A DNA stretch of 64,000 bases from Rotaria socialis (taxonomy: Eukaryota; Rotifera; Eurotatoria; Philodinida; Philodinidae): the NCBI GenBank assembly GCA_905331475.1, contig CAJNYU010001795.1:1-64000 (forward strand), read 5' to 3'. Each line of letters begins with the position of its first letter. Position 1 is the stretch's first letter. Below are positions 1 to 11,420 of this stretch, piece by piece. The translations under genes were made by a program, and so were the position numbers. Under the pieces are notes generated by a model, which saw nothing but the letters and a program-made list of their open reading frames with translations, ran no database searches and was not told the origin of the DNA.

Positions 1-313
1 TATTGATGAGTTCAGTGAGTTCATGATGAGCATTTTCTGCTGCTTTTTCAACTTTTCTAATTGTTGTCTTTTTCCATTCTTCAATTTGATCAAAAAGATT
101 GAATGATAAATAATTTGGTTGTTCTAATTTTTGAATTTGATCAAAAATTTCATCATATGATTGAACTATTTCGTTATCGAATTTCGTCGATAAATCTTGT
201 TCATGTTCTTTGAAATCCTTTGAGCAAAAATAGTTTTTACATCAAACACAAAATCGTCTAGCGACTGGTTTATTACATATCGAACATAGATTTGAATCAT
301 CTGTTGTTGCCAT
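1..313 (-). pseudogene. B-box-type zinc-finger protein, N-terminal fragment
   Basis: Read on the minus strand from an ATG at 313, the frame begins MATTDDSNLCSICNKPVARRFC and then runs into a helical, Glu/Lys-rich stretch that leaves the window. The C-x2-C pair, the following FC-x2-C and the CSKDF-x-EHEQ segment match a B-box zinc finger followed by a coiled coil, the layout of TRIM/NHL-like proteins that are numerous in bdelloids. An in-frame TGA lies at about 244-242 inside the zinc finger, where a Gly codon would be usual. The copy is therefore either a pseudogene or carries a sequencing error. The rest of the gene is outside the window. The family assignment rests on the Cys/His spacing only. 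Confidence 0.45.
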
Positions 314-1090
314 TTCTCTTAAAATAGATTCCCATCGATTTTTCTGAAATAAATTCTGAAAATATTTCTATCTAAAATAAATTCATATAAAAATTTATAA
401 AGAAACGATCTTATGTGACTCCTTTCATATTTTTCATTTAGAACTTCCATTGAAATTTCCTTCACTTCGCATATCTATGACTAAATCTGTATACTATAAA
501 GTTATATCAGTCGTCAATGAACTGATATATGTTTGAATCAAACAACTACATGCAAAATTTGACAAGTTTGTATCGTCTTAAATGGCAGGTTTATAAAATA
601 AATTGATGCGGATGCGGATGTGGACATAGTGAAAATTGAATGAAAAACTATCTGAGTGCAACAAAATGAATTTCTCTATGAAGTATAAGGGTGTTATCAA
701 TAGATTTCGCAATGTAATTTTTATTTATTCTAGATGTTTGACCAATTTAGAAAAAGATTAACAAACCTGAACTGATTCAGTTTATTTCTGCAATCAAACA
801 AGCTTGTTCGTCATTTGATGAAGCTTTTCTTTTTGGTTTTCGTATGTGAAATATAATGCAAAAAGAAGTGACGAACGTGTACAAATGAAAAAACCAGGCT
901 TTTCTTTTCTACAAAAGAAAAAACAATGGAACAAAAAACAAGTCTTCTGAGTACAAAACATTTTGAAAGAATGATTTTACAGAAGTGAAATTCTGTAAGA
1001 ATAGACCTCTTCAAATGTCAAACACAAAACTATCAAGATGATAACTGCATCCTAGGATTATAGCTCTTCTTGGATTTTCAGGGAGATCAC
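314..1090. other. AT-rich intergenic stretch
   Basis: I see no gene here. A short degenerate TGCGGA-type run near 603-625 is too short to call telomeric. The open frame on the minus strand at 811-1014 is low-complexity Phe/Ser and is not convincing. Confidence 0.4.
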
Positions 1091-1093
1091 ATT

Positions 1094-1324
1094 AATTTAT
1101 AATTAATTCAAAATGTTTTTTTGCGTTCTCTAGTTATGAATGGTTTATTTTTCTTTTTTTAGTGACGCTTCGTCAATGACATTGACTTCATCAGACTATA
1201 TATATATATATATATATATAAATACTCTGATGAAGTCAATTTCGTTGGCGAAACATCAATGAAAAGAAAAGAAAAATGAACCATCCATAACTAAAGGAAT
1301 AGAAAAATTTGAAATTAATTATAA
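1094..1324. repeat. Inverted repeat with (TA)n centre and hammerhead-like cores
   Basis: Two arms of about 100 bp (roughly 1094-1194 and 1222-1324) are inverted copies separated by a TA microsatellite. Both outer sides share the TATAATTAATT-x-CAAA sequence, and the inner ends share GACTTCATCAGA or its complement. Read outward, each arm contains CTGATGA, then a short self-complementary stem (GTCAAT/ATTGAC in the left arm), then GAAAC or GAAGC. This is the core order of a hammerhead ribozyme. Penelope-like elements carry such ribozymes in their terminal repeats, so this may be an inverted pair of degraded Penelope terminal repeats. A MITE-like hairpin is the alternative. Confidence 0.5.
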
Positions 1325-1329
1325 AAAAA

Positions 1330-3310
1330 AAGATTATAGTTCATTAGATGATTTTGAAAAACATCATTGATATTGTGTTTTATGTAAAACAGTTTTGTAT
1401 TCAGTATTTTGCAATTATATTTGTCACTTGATACTTTTTAATGAGCGAAAATGGATTACTCATAGTATTGTGTTAGTTCTACTCACCATCACCCCTTGTT
1501 GATTCTATAACTCGTTGAAAATTTAATTGTTTGTCATAAAAAAATGACTTCTCTTTATATTCATACAGTACCATAAGAGAATAAACGAGCAGCATTCTTT
1601 CACGCGCGGAAAGAAAAGTTATTTTTGCTAAGAATACGATATGAGTTTGTTTTGAAGTATTTCGATAGTATATGACTCATTAACATACAAGAACAACATT
1701 GAGTCAACTGCAACGAATCGAAATGTTTGTAAAGCATTATTATGATGCTTAATCGATGGAGTGAGGGCCGGAGAGCTGATTGGAATCATACTCAATTATT
1801 GACAGTCATTGGAAATTATAGACAATCGACGTTGATCAATAGCAATCGATATTTTTTTAATAGAAATTTTACAAAATATTTATTCTAAATTAGAGATATA
1901 GACCTATCTACGCATGAAGAAATTGATGAATCGATACAATGTCGATTAGACAGATTTGACGGAGCAATTATAGAAGAATATTCATTTTATTTTTATTGTA
2001 TAGATTTATTGGGAACTGAAATATTACTATATTAATGAAAAATCTATCATCGTCAATTACGATAAATGAGTTAGGCGCGTATGTCTGAATTGTCGACCAT
2101 TTTCTTGTTACAAATTCTACCAATGATATCTGATTTCATGCTTGCTAAAAGAATATATATAAATGAGTGTTCTTACATGATCAACCCGGAAGTTATATCC
2201 GCATTCACACAGGCGCACTCAATCACAATAATGACAAAACACCAGTGCTACATTAGTGTTGCAATCGTTGAAGAAATCACATGTTTCCGACGTTTTGTTG
2301 AAACTGCCCGAAAAAAAAAACATTCGAGGGATCGGGACAGACTGAGCACTCCAATATACTTAGGGTAATCCGAACGTTGTGTCGAATATTTTTTGTTTCT
2401 GAATAGTAAGCTCAAAGAAATTTTGTTTTTATATGCAATGATAGAGAAAAGGATGTACTATTTTTCAATGTTACATCATCAGTATTGAACTTAACTTTTG
2501 TAATTGATCAAAGCACATGATGTGAGGCTCTATTAAACTGGAACAGCCACACCCTTACCAGTGGCGGAATCACAATGAGTTCAAGACGAATTTGACTGAC
2601 ATAGGAGAACGAATCCGAGATTAAAATCGATCGAAGATTATCGGATCCGGCCAAATAACGAAATCCGCTCGTGTCCCGGGAAATACAACTGAAAAGAGAT
2701 CCAACCGATGAAATATATTTTATTAATTGGCTACTAATTACTATCTGGCAACATTACGAGAGGCCGATCAAAACTTCCACTGAGATTCTGTCAAATGGCT
2801 GCAGTAGAATCTGATAACACCCAATATTAGGGATTCTTATACCATTTTCGTGTAATCCAATAAAACTAAACTACGGATTGCATCATGCATATCAATAGAT
2901 TATTACAATCCACTTCAATCAAACCACATTTTGATTTAAACGTTAGCACTGAGACATACAAATATAATTATTTATATGAATTGATAAATAATGGAGATCT
3001 AAAAGTAATATGTCTTCACAAAAGTTCACTTCTCTTCTAATACGTAAGGATGGGGCAGACTTCATTTTATAAAATTTTTCTCTTTTCATAACAAAAAGAT
3101 GCAAAAGAATACATGTGCTTGCAACGCGATCATTTCGAAGAACGAATTATTTTGTAATACTCGAATTCCTACCTGTGTAAAAATGTTTTTTGTTCTTTTT
3201 GTTTCTACAACGACAAATACGTACGAATGATTTTACGTTGTCAATCTCTTTAGGTTATTGCGTCTCTGCCCAACCCTGGTATTTTTTTCTCAGTGACACT
3301 TTCAGAGTTT
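1330..3310. other. Non-coding or unrecognised sequence
   Basis: I see nothing firm in this stretch. An open frame at 2081-2368 (95 codons) has no recognisable motif, no supporting splice pattern, and a composition like its surroundings. The segment near 2530-2700 is less AT-rich than its flanks but gives no open frame of note. Confidence 0.35.
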
Positions 3311-3312
3311 CA

Positions 3313-3393
3313 TGGTGTGGATGTGTGGGTGGGGGTGGGCGTTCAAGTATAAGAGCTGTTCAGACCCATCTACACCCACACCCACACCCTCAA
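3313..3393. repeat. Head-to-head telomere-like repeats
   Basis: A G-rich patch (about 3313-3343, GTGTGGGTGGGGGTGGG-type) is followed after some 25 bp by a C-rich patch (about 3364-3390, CACCCACACCCACACCC-type). Both resemble the bdelloid telomere repeat TGTGGG on opposite strands. G-rich followed by C-rich on one strand is the order expected when two chromosome ends are joined. The next gene starts 65 bp downstream. Confidence 0.6.
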
Positions 3394-3457
3394 GATTTTA
3401 TTCTATAAGATATTTGTATAAATCCATATATACACTGATCAAATTATAAACGAAATA

Positions 3458-4051
3458 ATGTTCAAGAACAATAGACTTGATGATTATCTTGGTATTTATC
3501 CAACTACACAAGAATATCAGCTTTGGATATTGCATTCATATGACAAAAATGGCAAAGAAATACTATTTCAAGGAATAAGATACTGGTAATGAATCCTTGA
3601 TTTTATCTTTCAATTAAAATTATATATAATTTCTTTTAGCACGGATGGTGACACATGTCAATGTCGAAGATGTAAAAAATATCGAATAAACCAATGGCCT
3701 TATGAACGATTATTGTCAGCAACTCTTTTATATTTAACTGGTGTAAATATCGATCAAATTAATTATAATGACCTAACCAAATTTGAAGAAACTCTCGTCT
3801 CTGATCACTTAACTAATATTAGTCAATTTTGGAAATATGTAACTGAATTATGTTTATTAGCTGGTGAAAATGGAATTGAAATACTACGCCAGTTCACTAA
3901 TGGATTATTTGACAAACGTTTTATATACCATCATCGACTTCATATACCTTGTTCAAACATTCAACATCCGAAACGAAATAAAAAAATACTCAAGTATTGC
4001 AGACAAAAATACAAAATCTTACATGAAACTTTAAAAGCTGAACCCTTCTAA
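3458..4051 (+). CDS. Two-exon hypothetical protein, Terminon-associated (copy 1)
   Basis: The exons are 3458-3585 and 3640-4051, joined across a 54-bp GT-AG intron that splits a Cys codon, giving about 179 residues. The product starts MFKNNRLDDYLGIYP. It has a C-x-C-x2-C cluster (TCQCRRCKK) right after the splice and then a mostly helical region with FEETLVSDHL and ELCLLAGENGIEIL. It is basic and Cys-poor elsewhere, with no signal peptide or membrane span. I do not recognise the family. A clear paralogue with the same intron position lies at 26,095-26,705, inside a Terminon. This copy sits between telomere-like tracts at 3.36-3.39 kb and 4.28 kb, so it is probably a remnant of a short terminal unit. 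The open frame suggests it was recently functional. Confidence 0.7.
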
Positions 4052-4159
4052 TAACGCCATCAATAAACTCTTCAATAACTTCAATCGCTTTTCTATCATC
4101 ATCTTCTGTAACAAAGATTATATAAACAATCTCATGTAATTTATATATCTTCTCCTACA

Positions 4160-4592
4160 TACATATATTTTTGTTTTTGATCTTTGGATCAGAATAAATA
4201 TCTATTACCACTTGATAATGATTCTACTTTATAGAATTGAAATAAATTAAAATATAACAATTTATTGTGGTTATTGTTCACACCCACACACCGTGATAGT
4301 ATTATGTATTGCTTCGAAATTTCATTATTTTGGATCTTTTATACTGATACTTGTGCCACTTGATAAGATTTATTTCGGCAACTTCCAAATACCTGGTATT
4401 GTGGTAGCTATAACACACCCAATTTTCGAATTTCTTTGAATTATTTTGATTTAGATATTTTTTTTTCTTTGGATCATACTGATATCTATTGCCACTTGAT
4501 AATGATTCTGATTCTAATTGAATCGAAATAAAATAAAATAAAACAACAATTTCTTGTGGTTATTCTTCACACGCCCACACCCTGAGGTCATT
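4160..4592 (+). repeat. Two diverged copies ending in C-rich telomere-like stubs
   Basis: A segment containing TTTGGATCA, then ACCACTTGATAATGATTCT, then a TTGTGGTTATT box occurs twice (about 4180-4292 and 4470-4585). Each copy ends in a short C-rich tract (CACACCCACACACC and CACACGCCCACACCC). Terminon RNAs end in C-rich repeats complementary to the telomere, so these look like two old element 3' ends laid down in tandem. No intact hammerhead core is visible beside them. Confidence 0.5.
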
Positions 4593-4801
4593 TTAACATA
4601 TCTGCTTGCATAGCGACAACTGTGCTTTTCATGAGAGTCATCAAATAATGCATAGTCAAGATTGCCTCACACCGTAAAATTTTATTGAAAAAGTGGTGGA
4701 ACTCAAAAACCCAGCATATTTCCCACCACCATGCATATAAAAATCACTGATCACCACCGTACGCATTATAACGACTCATCGATACCATCCGTTTTATGAT
4801 T

Positions 4802-5158
4802 TCAAGTACATATAGCTCTTCCACGGTTTTGATTATGCGTTGCCTGCTTCGGAACGTTCACTTTGACAAAGCTTTCCCATTCGCCACTGACTCCGGATGC
4901 GGATCCTGTTTGAAACAATACCACAGCTCGTTTACCTTGGCGATCCCACTTATCATGCCAACCGGGCCTTGATGACTCTTGATATCCACCGCAACTTGGG
5001 TTACTATTACAGTGGGCGATTGCATCTGCCTTCGACATAATACAGTATTCTTTCCCGCCCCAATTCTTCGGGTCGTAATCGCACTTGAGATAGTCGCCAA
5101 GTGTATTTCGCAGAGGTGAGACATAATAGTAATCATGTGAAACACCTTGGACCGAACC
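4802..5158 (-). CDS. Terminal exon of a Cys-containing, probably secreted protein
   Basis: On the minus strand an acceptor (TTCTATTAG) near 5159 opens a frame running to the stop at 4802, about 118 residues. The exon encodes GSVQGVSHDYYYVSPLRN, then YLKCDYDPKNWGGKEYCIM, then CNSNPSCGGYQES and GKRAVVLFQTGSASGVSGEW. The spaced Cys residues and Trp/Gly-rich segments suggest a small disulphide-bonded extracellular module, perhaps lectin- or PAN-like. I cannot place it in a named family. Upstream exons should lie to the right, but I could not identify them before the LINE begins at 5.38 kb, so the gene may have been cut by that insertion or rearrangement. Confidence 0.5.
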   Translation of the reverse strand, partial: GSVQGVSHDYYYVSPLRNTLGDYLKCDYDPKNWGGKEYCIMSKADAIAHCNSNPSCGGYQESSRPGWHDKWDRQGKRAVVLFQTGSASGVSGEWESFVKVNVPKQATHNQNRGRAICT

Positions 5159-5378
5159 TAATAGAATATATTATAAAGTCATTCTTCTCCTTCCCAAGTA
5201 ATAGTGACACGAATTTACTTTATTTTCTTTCTCTCTTTTGTGCAAACAATATTACGAGATTGCACGCATGCTAATTATCTTACACAAATTAGAGTTAATA
5301 TCCGATTGTCTAATTGTTAGTATGGATCTTATACTTAACGAGTTACTTTTTCATCCTTGAACGTATCCAAACTTAAAC

Positions 5379-7466
5379 ATGTGGGAGCGTGACAAATTAT
5401 GTGGCCACGACGGACTCACTAAAAAGAATAGACAATTGAAACAAAGTTCAACAACAGTCAAGAGACGAGTCTCCAACAGTGAAAATAATAATGTTGTACA
5501 TTCGTCGATAATACAAAATGAAAACAGTTGCTTGATTACATTAAATCAAGGTGATCAAGCTCGTGGTGGTACAAAAAGAAGAAGAAAGAAGAACAATAAT
5601 GATATAAATGAGTCATCACATTGTTCTCCTGTTTTCATTCAGTAAAAGGAGAAAGCAAAAGACAAATTCCTTAAATGGTAAAGAGCGGCAAAATGAATCA
5701 AAACAACAACAAAATCATCAAGATGAAATAGATTTGAGTGATGAAGATATTTCTTCACCTGCTCTTCATTATGCTGCTGAACAGCAGCTTCCACCCATAA
5801 GAATTAATTGTAATCCAAAACTTCGTGATCATAGCGGTGTAGTATCTGCATTCAGACAATTTTTTATTCACAGAAAAAGATTGTCGGGAAATGAATAAGA
5901 CCTACACACGTTCTTTGGGTTTCGAATACTGGTTCGTAGACAAAAAAGGAAATCTAGTTTGTTTTATGCGAGAACCAGAATTATTTGTCTATCTATGTGA
6001 TATTAAACACTGCTCACAAATAATTCAATCGGCAAATATCTTACTTGAAATACTACAGCACTTACCACCACAGTACTCGGTTCTGCTTAAATCACTGTCA
6101 AATTCAATAACTTATGATGTTATAATTGTTGACATTAAAAATGTTTATTATTCGCTCTTCATGCTAGAAGAACTAAATGGAAACCGCAAAGAACATTCTC
6201 GACATATTCCTCTAGATTTAAAAGATAAAGATGAGTATGAAAATATAACTTACGATGATGTTATTACTGTGCCGATATTGATGGCACGCTTCGATGATTC
6301 TCCTTCCTCTTCCTTCTATTCTCTTTCCATTATTATAATATATCTCTCTCCTGTCTCTCTTCTATCTCTCTCTCTCCTATATATACGTGTGTTATGTATG
6401 AAGTTGTTACACTCTGGGTATGTGAATAAACGAATAAACACCATTGCCGTGAGTGGCTGTAAGCTACTCCACCTCTATCCAGTTTGTCAATACTATATAA
6501 ACTCAACAGAGTCTTGTTTATCGTTACAATTACTATACATGAACAACTATTGAAGTAAAATTTTTTTTATCACCACCTCGTTTACTCATCTGTTTCAAGT
6601 GCAATGACCCTGGCCACATTCGAAAGAATTGCAAATTTGAGTATGATGAATGTCGTCGGTGTGGCCAGGATAGATTGAAAGGTGAACATAAGGATTGCTA
6701 AAACTACTGCCACCATTGTCATTCTAATGGTCACACAACACTAGACTACAAATGTCCATATATTGCTGAGCAGAGGAAAAAATTAGTTCACAAACTGAAA
6801 CAACATCCAGAATTACTATCATTAAATGCACAGCTCTTCATATCATCACAATTTAGACAGTGTAATGAACCGGGTGTACGAACGATCTCCAATCATTTAC
6901 GAAATGAAAAACCTACAACATCAGACGCAACATATGTTTATAATCCTGGAGAATGGAGTCCTCTTGCTGCACCGAATCGTTCAACGTCCTATAGACATGT
7001 CAACTAAATACCTATTACAAACAATATCTTGAACAGTTCAAAGATATACGATGAAGTAAAAAGAATAAGCAATCAATGTGAACATCTTAAAATGAAAATA
7101 GAAAAAGAAGATGTTGAAGCTACAAAAACAATTGAACAACAAAATATTCAATTTCAAAAAATACTTGATGTTGCAAATCAATTAATTCAACAACAAAATC
7201 ATATGCTAGAGCAATTTACAAAAGTTGTCAATGAAACTTCATCCATTGTACAAAACGTAGTGCACTCACAGGATGAAACAAAGAATAGTAATGGTCACAA
7301 AGAAATTATCAACTCTCTCATTCAAACATGTCAGTCATCGTTGGAACAGTTCAAAATTCTTAATCAACAACATAATTTGAAATACTTTCAAATTATTTCT
7401 CAAATGATGAATTGTCGAAATGATGAAAATAATATGACTCAAAACGCGATAATACACGATGGTTAA
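5379..7466 (+). pseudogene. LINE ORF1-like region with zinc knuckles
   Basis: The 5' part encodes a basic, low-complexity N-terminus (MWERDKLCGHDG; KRRRKKNNN). A globular segment follows (SLGFEYWFVDKKGNLVCF). Around 6590-6770 come CCHC-like knuckles: C-x2-C-x4-H-x4-C (CFKCNDPGHIRKNC), then C-x2-C, and another C-x2-C-x4-H-x5-C. The final segment, 7029-7466, is a 145-residue helical stretch rich in Gln and Asn, likely a coiled coil. Zinc knuckles with a coiled coil are typical of ORF1 proteins of LINEs. Frames shift between the parts and stops fall inside, so no product is expected. Confidence 0.6.
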
Positions 7467-7619
7467 TGAAGAATTGCGTCACTGTTCGCCATATACCTCA
7501 GAAAATGTAATAAATACCATTGTTGCTCCTCCGAATGAAATGGAAATTTTTTCTAAAATCGCACATGAATGAATTCTCGTGAAAGTATTTCATCTTTATC
7601 ATAAAAATGGAAAAAAGAA

Positions 7620-10140
7620 AGACCTAATGAAAATAGTGAAACTCTTAATATTCTTCTCTATAATGTACAAAGTTTAAATACTCATATTGCCGACTTGGAT
7701 GTTTTCATAGCAAATCACTGTCCGTAAATTTGTCTTCTTACTGAGATTGGATTAGTAATTAAAGGAGGATTGTGGAAATCTCCAAATTATATTTGGTTAA
7801 CACCACCAAGTACCAATTATTTGGGAGGTGTAGCAATATTGTATCATCGGTCATTAAAGTGCATGGTGGCAGCAAAAGAACTGAATTTTCTTATGATTGA
7901 GATGGGGCTAAATCCCGATCCGATTCCTGTAGGGGTTGTCTATATTCCCTCTGGATCGCTTCCTCCATTTCATCTTTTTGCTAAATGCTCTAATAACCCC
8001 CTTTTTATATTCGGAGATTTCAACGCAAAACATATTCGCTGGAATTGTGCAACAAATAATATGAATGGAAACCACTTGGTTTCTTGGCTAGAGAAAATCG
8101 GCAACGAAATTATCATTCGATCTAAACCTACGTCTAGTCGTTCAACAGGTGTAATTGATTTTGGAATAACTCATGATACGAATGATTGGAAGAGTGAAGT
8201 ACTAGACTAAACAATTTCGGATCATTATCTCGTTCTTTTCCAATCTCCATATTCTTTTTCAAAAATTCTTTCTTTCATAAAACAAATTTGAAGATACGCA
8301 CAACATTTCTCCAGTAAGCATATGAGTATTGGAGCACTTACGAAAATTTTACGACATATAGACCACCTTGGTCACCGTATCTTGTTAAAATGACAAGAAG
8401 TATGAACCAGAGGCGACGAATTTATAAACGAAATAGATCTCAAATTCATTGAAAACATTTTGCAATCGCTAAAGACCTATACCTAGCAAAATGAGCTGAT
8501 TATCTACAAGAAAAAAGGAAATTGAAGTTGAAGTGGATGAAAGAAGATCAAACTATTTCGAAAACAACTCGACCTCATCATCTATTTACTACCTTTTCGT
8601 GATTTATCATTATTAACAAGAAAATAAGAGGTCCTCAAAATATAGTGAAAGTTTTAGGAAATTTTCATAAAGGACACTTTTCCGAACCAATATTTCATCC
8701 ATCGAATTTTCTACATAGAAGATATTCGACAACTTATACTTAAATTGCATATACACCAAACATTCAACTCGAGCAAATTACATATGAAGAGGTCTTGAGA
8801 AACTGGAAAAGGAACTTTTTTCAAGCAATTAAGCATGCTGAGGTTGTTTGTCTATTCAATGATGAAATATACTCTGCTTTAGGAAAATTAAGACCGATTT
8901 CTTTACTAACTAATATTGGTAAATGGTTCAAGAGAATAGTTCATCACAGGATAATTGGATGGTGCAAAGTAAAAAACATATATACCGACGAACAATCTGG
9001 CTTCCAATCAGAAAGTCGCCTCCAAACAAGAATCCTTTCATTGGTGAAGATTTAAGATTGACAGTTGCAGCGCCTAATCGTCCTGCACTGGTCATTTTCG
9101 TAGACTTCTTATCAGCTTTTGACCGCATGTGGTTTCCAGCACTAATTACTCATTTACAAGATCTCGATATGGCACTACCTCATATTCATTCGATTCTTTC
9201 ATGGCTGCAGAATCGTTCTTTTTCAATACATTTCGGTAAAGACTCATCGAAGAACATTAAAAGGTTTGGTTTGTGAGCTGCCAAACCTTTCAAGATTTAC
9301 TAAACCTGAAAGGTTTTGCAGCTCACAAACCAAACCTTTTAAAGTTCTATACTGAACCCAAAAAGGTTCTTCCGGTGTGCCCGAGGGAAGAACCTTTTTA
9401 AGTTCCGTAAAAAACCTATTTTTTAGAGTGTATTAGTAGGTCCACCTCATGGATCTATACTTGCAGCTACCTTAGTTAGATTGCACGTTATTTTTTACCA
9501 TATTTTTTCTTTTAGATTGTCACACACTTGTTCGCAGACGATCTAGCTCTGGTTATCACTAGTTCGCTTGAAAAGAAATTCTCAAAAAATGTGATAGAAC
9601 TTCAAGAACGAGAACGAATAGTTCTGAAACAACTTAAAAAATATGTGGCAGCCAATCTCCTATCTGTCGATATTTCTAAGACGAAGACACTACTCGTACA
9701 TGGCGTAGTTTCACCAAAGTATCCGACACTTGAATATAAATCTCAACCGATAGAATACGTGAAAAATTCAAATACCTAGGTATTACCATCACATCTACAC
9801 TTGGTTGGAGCTTATATATATATATATATATCTGAGAAAATGAAAAATATAAGAAAGGTGTTCAATGGAATAAAGATTATTTTTCATACAATACTGAAAA
9901 ATGATATTAAGATGAGAAGACAACTATTTTTAGCATACACTTTACCACATCTTTTTTGGGCTTTTGTATCCGGTTTTTCTTCGTCAAAAAGCACAAGGAA
10001 CAAATTGAACATGTTTTTTGCTCTGGTCTTAGAATAGTTTACTCGTTATACAGTTGGGACTATTTTACAACATTAATATTGAGTCAGGAAAAATCCTCCT
10101 CGATTATCTTTTTTCTTACAGGCAAAAATGTTCGTTACAC
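7620..10140 (+). pseudogene. LINE ORF2 region: APE endonuclease and reverse transcriptase
   Basis: The endonuclease is seen in LLYNVQSLNTH (near 7655), LTEIGL and FGDFNAKHIRWN (near 8010), and in the final STGVIDFGITHD. The RT is seen in LRPISLLTNIGKWF with DEQSGFQ (8890-9005), VDFLSAFDRMW (motif A, near 9100), VGPPHGSILAATL (motif B, near 9440) and FADDLALV (motif C, at 9528). These are standard LINE RT blocks in the right order. The frame breaks at several points and an unrelated hairpin element sits between motifs A and B. A segment near 10,000 (LFLAYTLPHLFWAF) matches the usual post-RT region. Confidence 0.7.
9258..9428. repeat. Hairpin insertion inside the LINE RT
   Basis: Two hairpins stand side by side. 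The first pairs 9259-9292 with 9307-9340, 34-bp arms with one mismatch (AAAAGGTTTGGTTTGTGAGC at the start of the arm). The second pairs about 9359-9372 with 9384-9397 (AAAAAGGTTCTTCC arm). The insert separates LINE RT coding sequence ending in KNIK from the motif B segment, so it landed after the LINE. It resembles a foldback or MITE-type element. Confidence 0.6.
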
Positions 10141-10260
10141 TTAGACAAAGCGGAAGAAGGTCGGTATTATCAAAAAACGCATGAACAGTATACCTAATTC
10201 CTACATGTCGGGAGAAGAGTTGCCATAAATCAATAAAACTTTAGAAGAAATAGTGTTTTT

Positions 10261-11080
10261 CCAAAAAGGTTATCTAAAGAGCACAACATAGCAAGATGGA
10301 TTGGCTAGAATTTGAGGTCATACAATTTAAGCAATATGAGTATTTCAAAAATAGAAGTAAATTAACAAATGAATTTACATACACGTATAAATATTTCTTT
10401 ATGCTACTATAAAATAAAATTACTCGAATGTAAAAAAGAAGACGTGTACATCTATGATGGTTTTCACTAAAGTTTACTATTAATACTCTCATTTATTACA
10501 ACTCCTATTTTCAAATTTCTATTTCTTTTTCTCAAACTTATATGCACACGTCTGCGATATGTATTTGGAGGACTGATAAACATCGTTGACTGTGAACTCT
10601 TTATTTATGTTAAGGTCATCTTTTTCCCTTGCTCTATTATCTTTCTTGTGAGCCTAAACATGGCGCAGTCAACCGTTAATATTTAAAAAAATGTCTTGTA
10701 GAGTATAGTTTAATGTAAGTAGAGTTTAAGTGAGAAAAGTGCTTTCATGAAATCGGCCAGTGTGTGACGGAGTTAAAGTTTTGCATCGGCTTAAATAGGC
10801 TTTTGTCTGAGAAATTGGATTCGGTTTCTTCCGCTCAGGAATGGAATATGGGTATGGGAAAGCTCTTTGGGGAGCGCATATGATTATCGTATGAAACATA
10901 CCACAATGAAACTGCAAGAATATTGCAATCAATGAAATCGTTGATACCGTGAAAATTCCGAGTTTTGCCACAGCCATTGTTCTTGATTAAAATTGAAATT
11001 TGTTGCAATTCACGAATGAATATTTGGTGGCTTATGAAGTATTTCGAAATTGTATTTAAAGGGAGCGGTGGCAATAATAA
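10261..11080. other. No convincing gene
   Basis: On the minus strand, 10,977-10,726 gives an 83-codon frame beginning MAVAKLGIFTVSTISLIAIF, which resembles a signal peptide. The rest has no motif and I could not connect further exons, so I leave it uncalled. The remainder is AT-rich. Confidence 0.3.
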
Positions 11081-11420
11081 CATCTGTTTCCGATGAAATT
11101 TGATATTTTTACGAAAAAGGACAAAATGGTGACAGCACTTTTTAATGTCATTGTGTTTCTAAAAATATATGAAGAATGATGATGGCCTTTTCTTTCTATT
11201 AATATATTTCCTTTAATTTGTTTGTTTTCAACATATCTTGCCTTATCATTGTGCTGTTTTACAATGTACTTTTTCTGGAATTTGATTTACTCATTGTGTC
11301 AATAATGCATGGACATCTTTTATTGTTGACATATTTGCGTTTCCATTTCTTTGGAATATCCTCTGGTCTGGTATTAGGAAGGAGGAATACGTTATGATGA
11401 GTGTTATGCAATATCCCATA
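11081..11420 (+). repeat. 340-bp direct repeat, copy 1
   Basis: The segment from CATCTGTTTCCGATGAAATT to TGCAATATCCCATA recurs at 13,042-13,381 in the same orientation with only a handful of substitutions over 340 bp. Neither copy has a good open frame. Flanks differ on both sides, so this is a dispersed repeat or a recent segmental copy. Confidence 0.8.

Larger units (their letters stand above)
5379..10260 (+). mobile_element. Decayed non-LTR retrotransposon (LINE)
   Basis: One plus-strand element carries, in order, a gag-like ORF1 region with CCHC zinc knuckles (to about 7466), an APE-type endonuclease (about 7620-8210) and a reverse transcriptase (about 8795-10,140). Reading frame changes several times across each part, so the copy is dead. 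A hairpin insertion interrupts the RT at 9258-9428, and a CT-rich segment at about 6298-6560 separates the ORF1 parts. I see no poly-A tail. The 3' end is set where similarity to RT downstream sequence fades. Confidence 0.75.

Noticed and set aside
2081-2368. 95-codon plus-strand gene
   Set aside because: No motif, no splice context and composition like the surrounding non-coding sequence.
6298-6560. Possible solo LTR inside the LINE ORF1 region
   Set aside because: The segment has a CT-rich start and a TATATAAAC box with an LTR-like tail, but no clear terminal dinucleotides or target duplication, so the family cannot be supported.
10726-10977. Minus-strand secreted peptide gene (signal-peptide-like start)
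   Set aside because: Only the first 25 residues look meaningful; the rest has no motif and no joined exons could be found.
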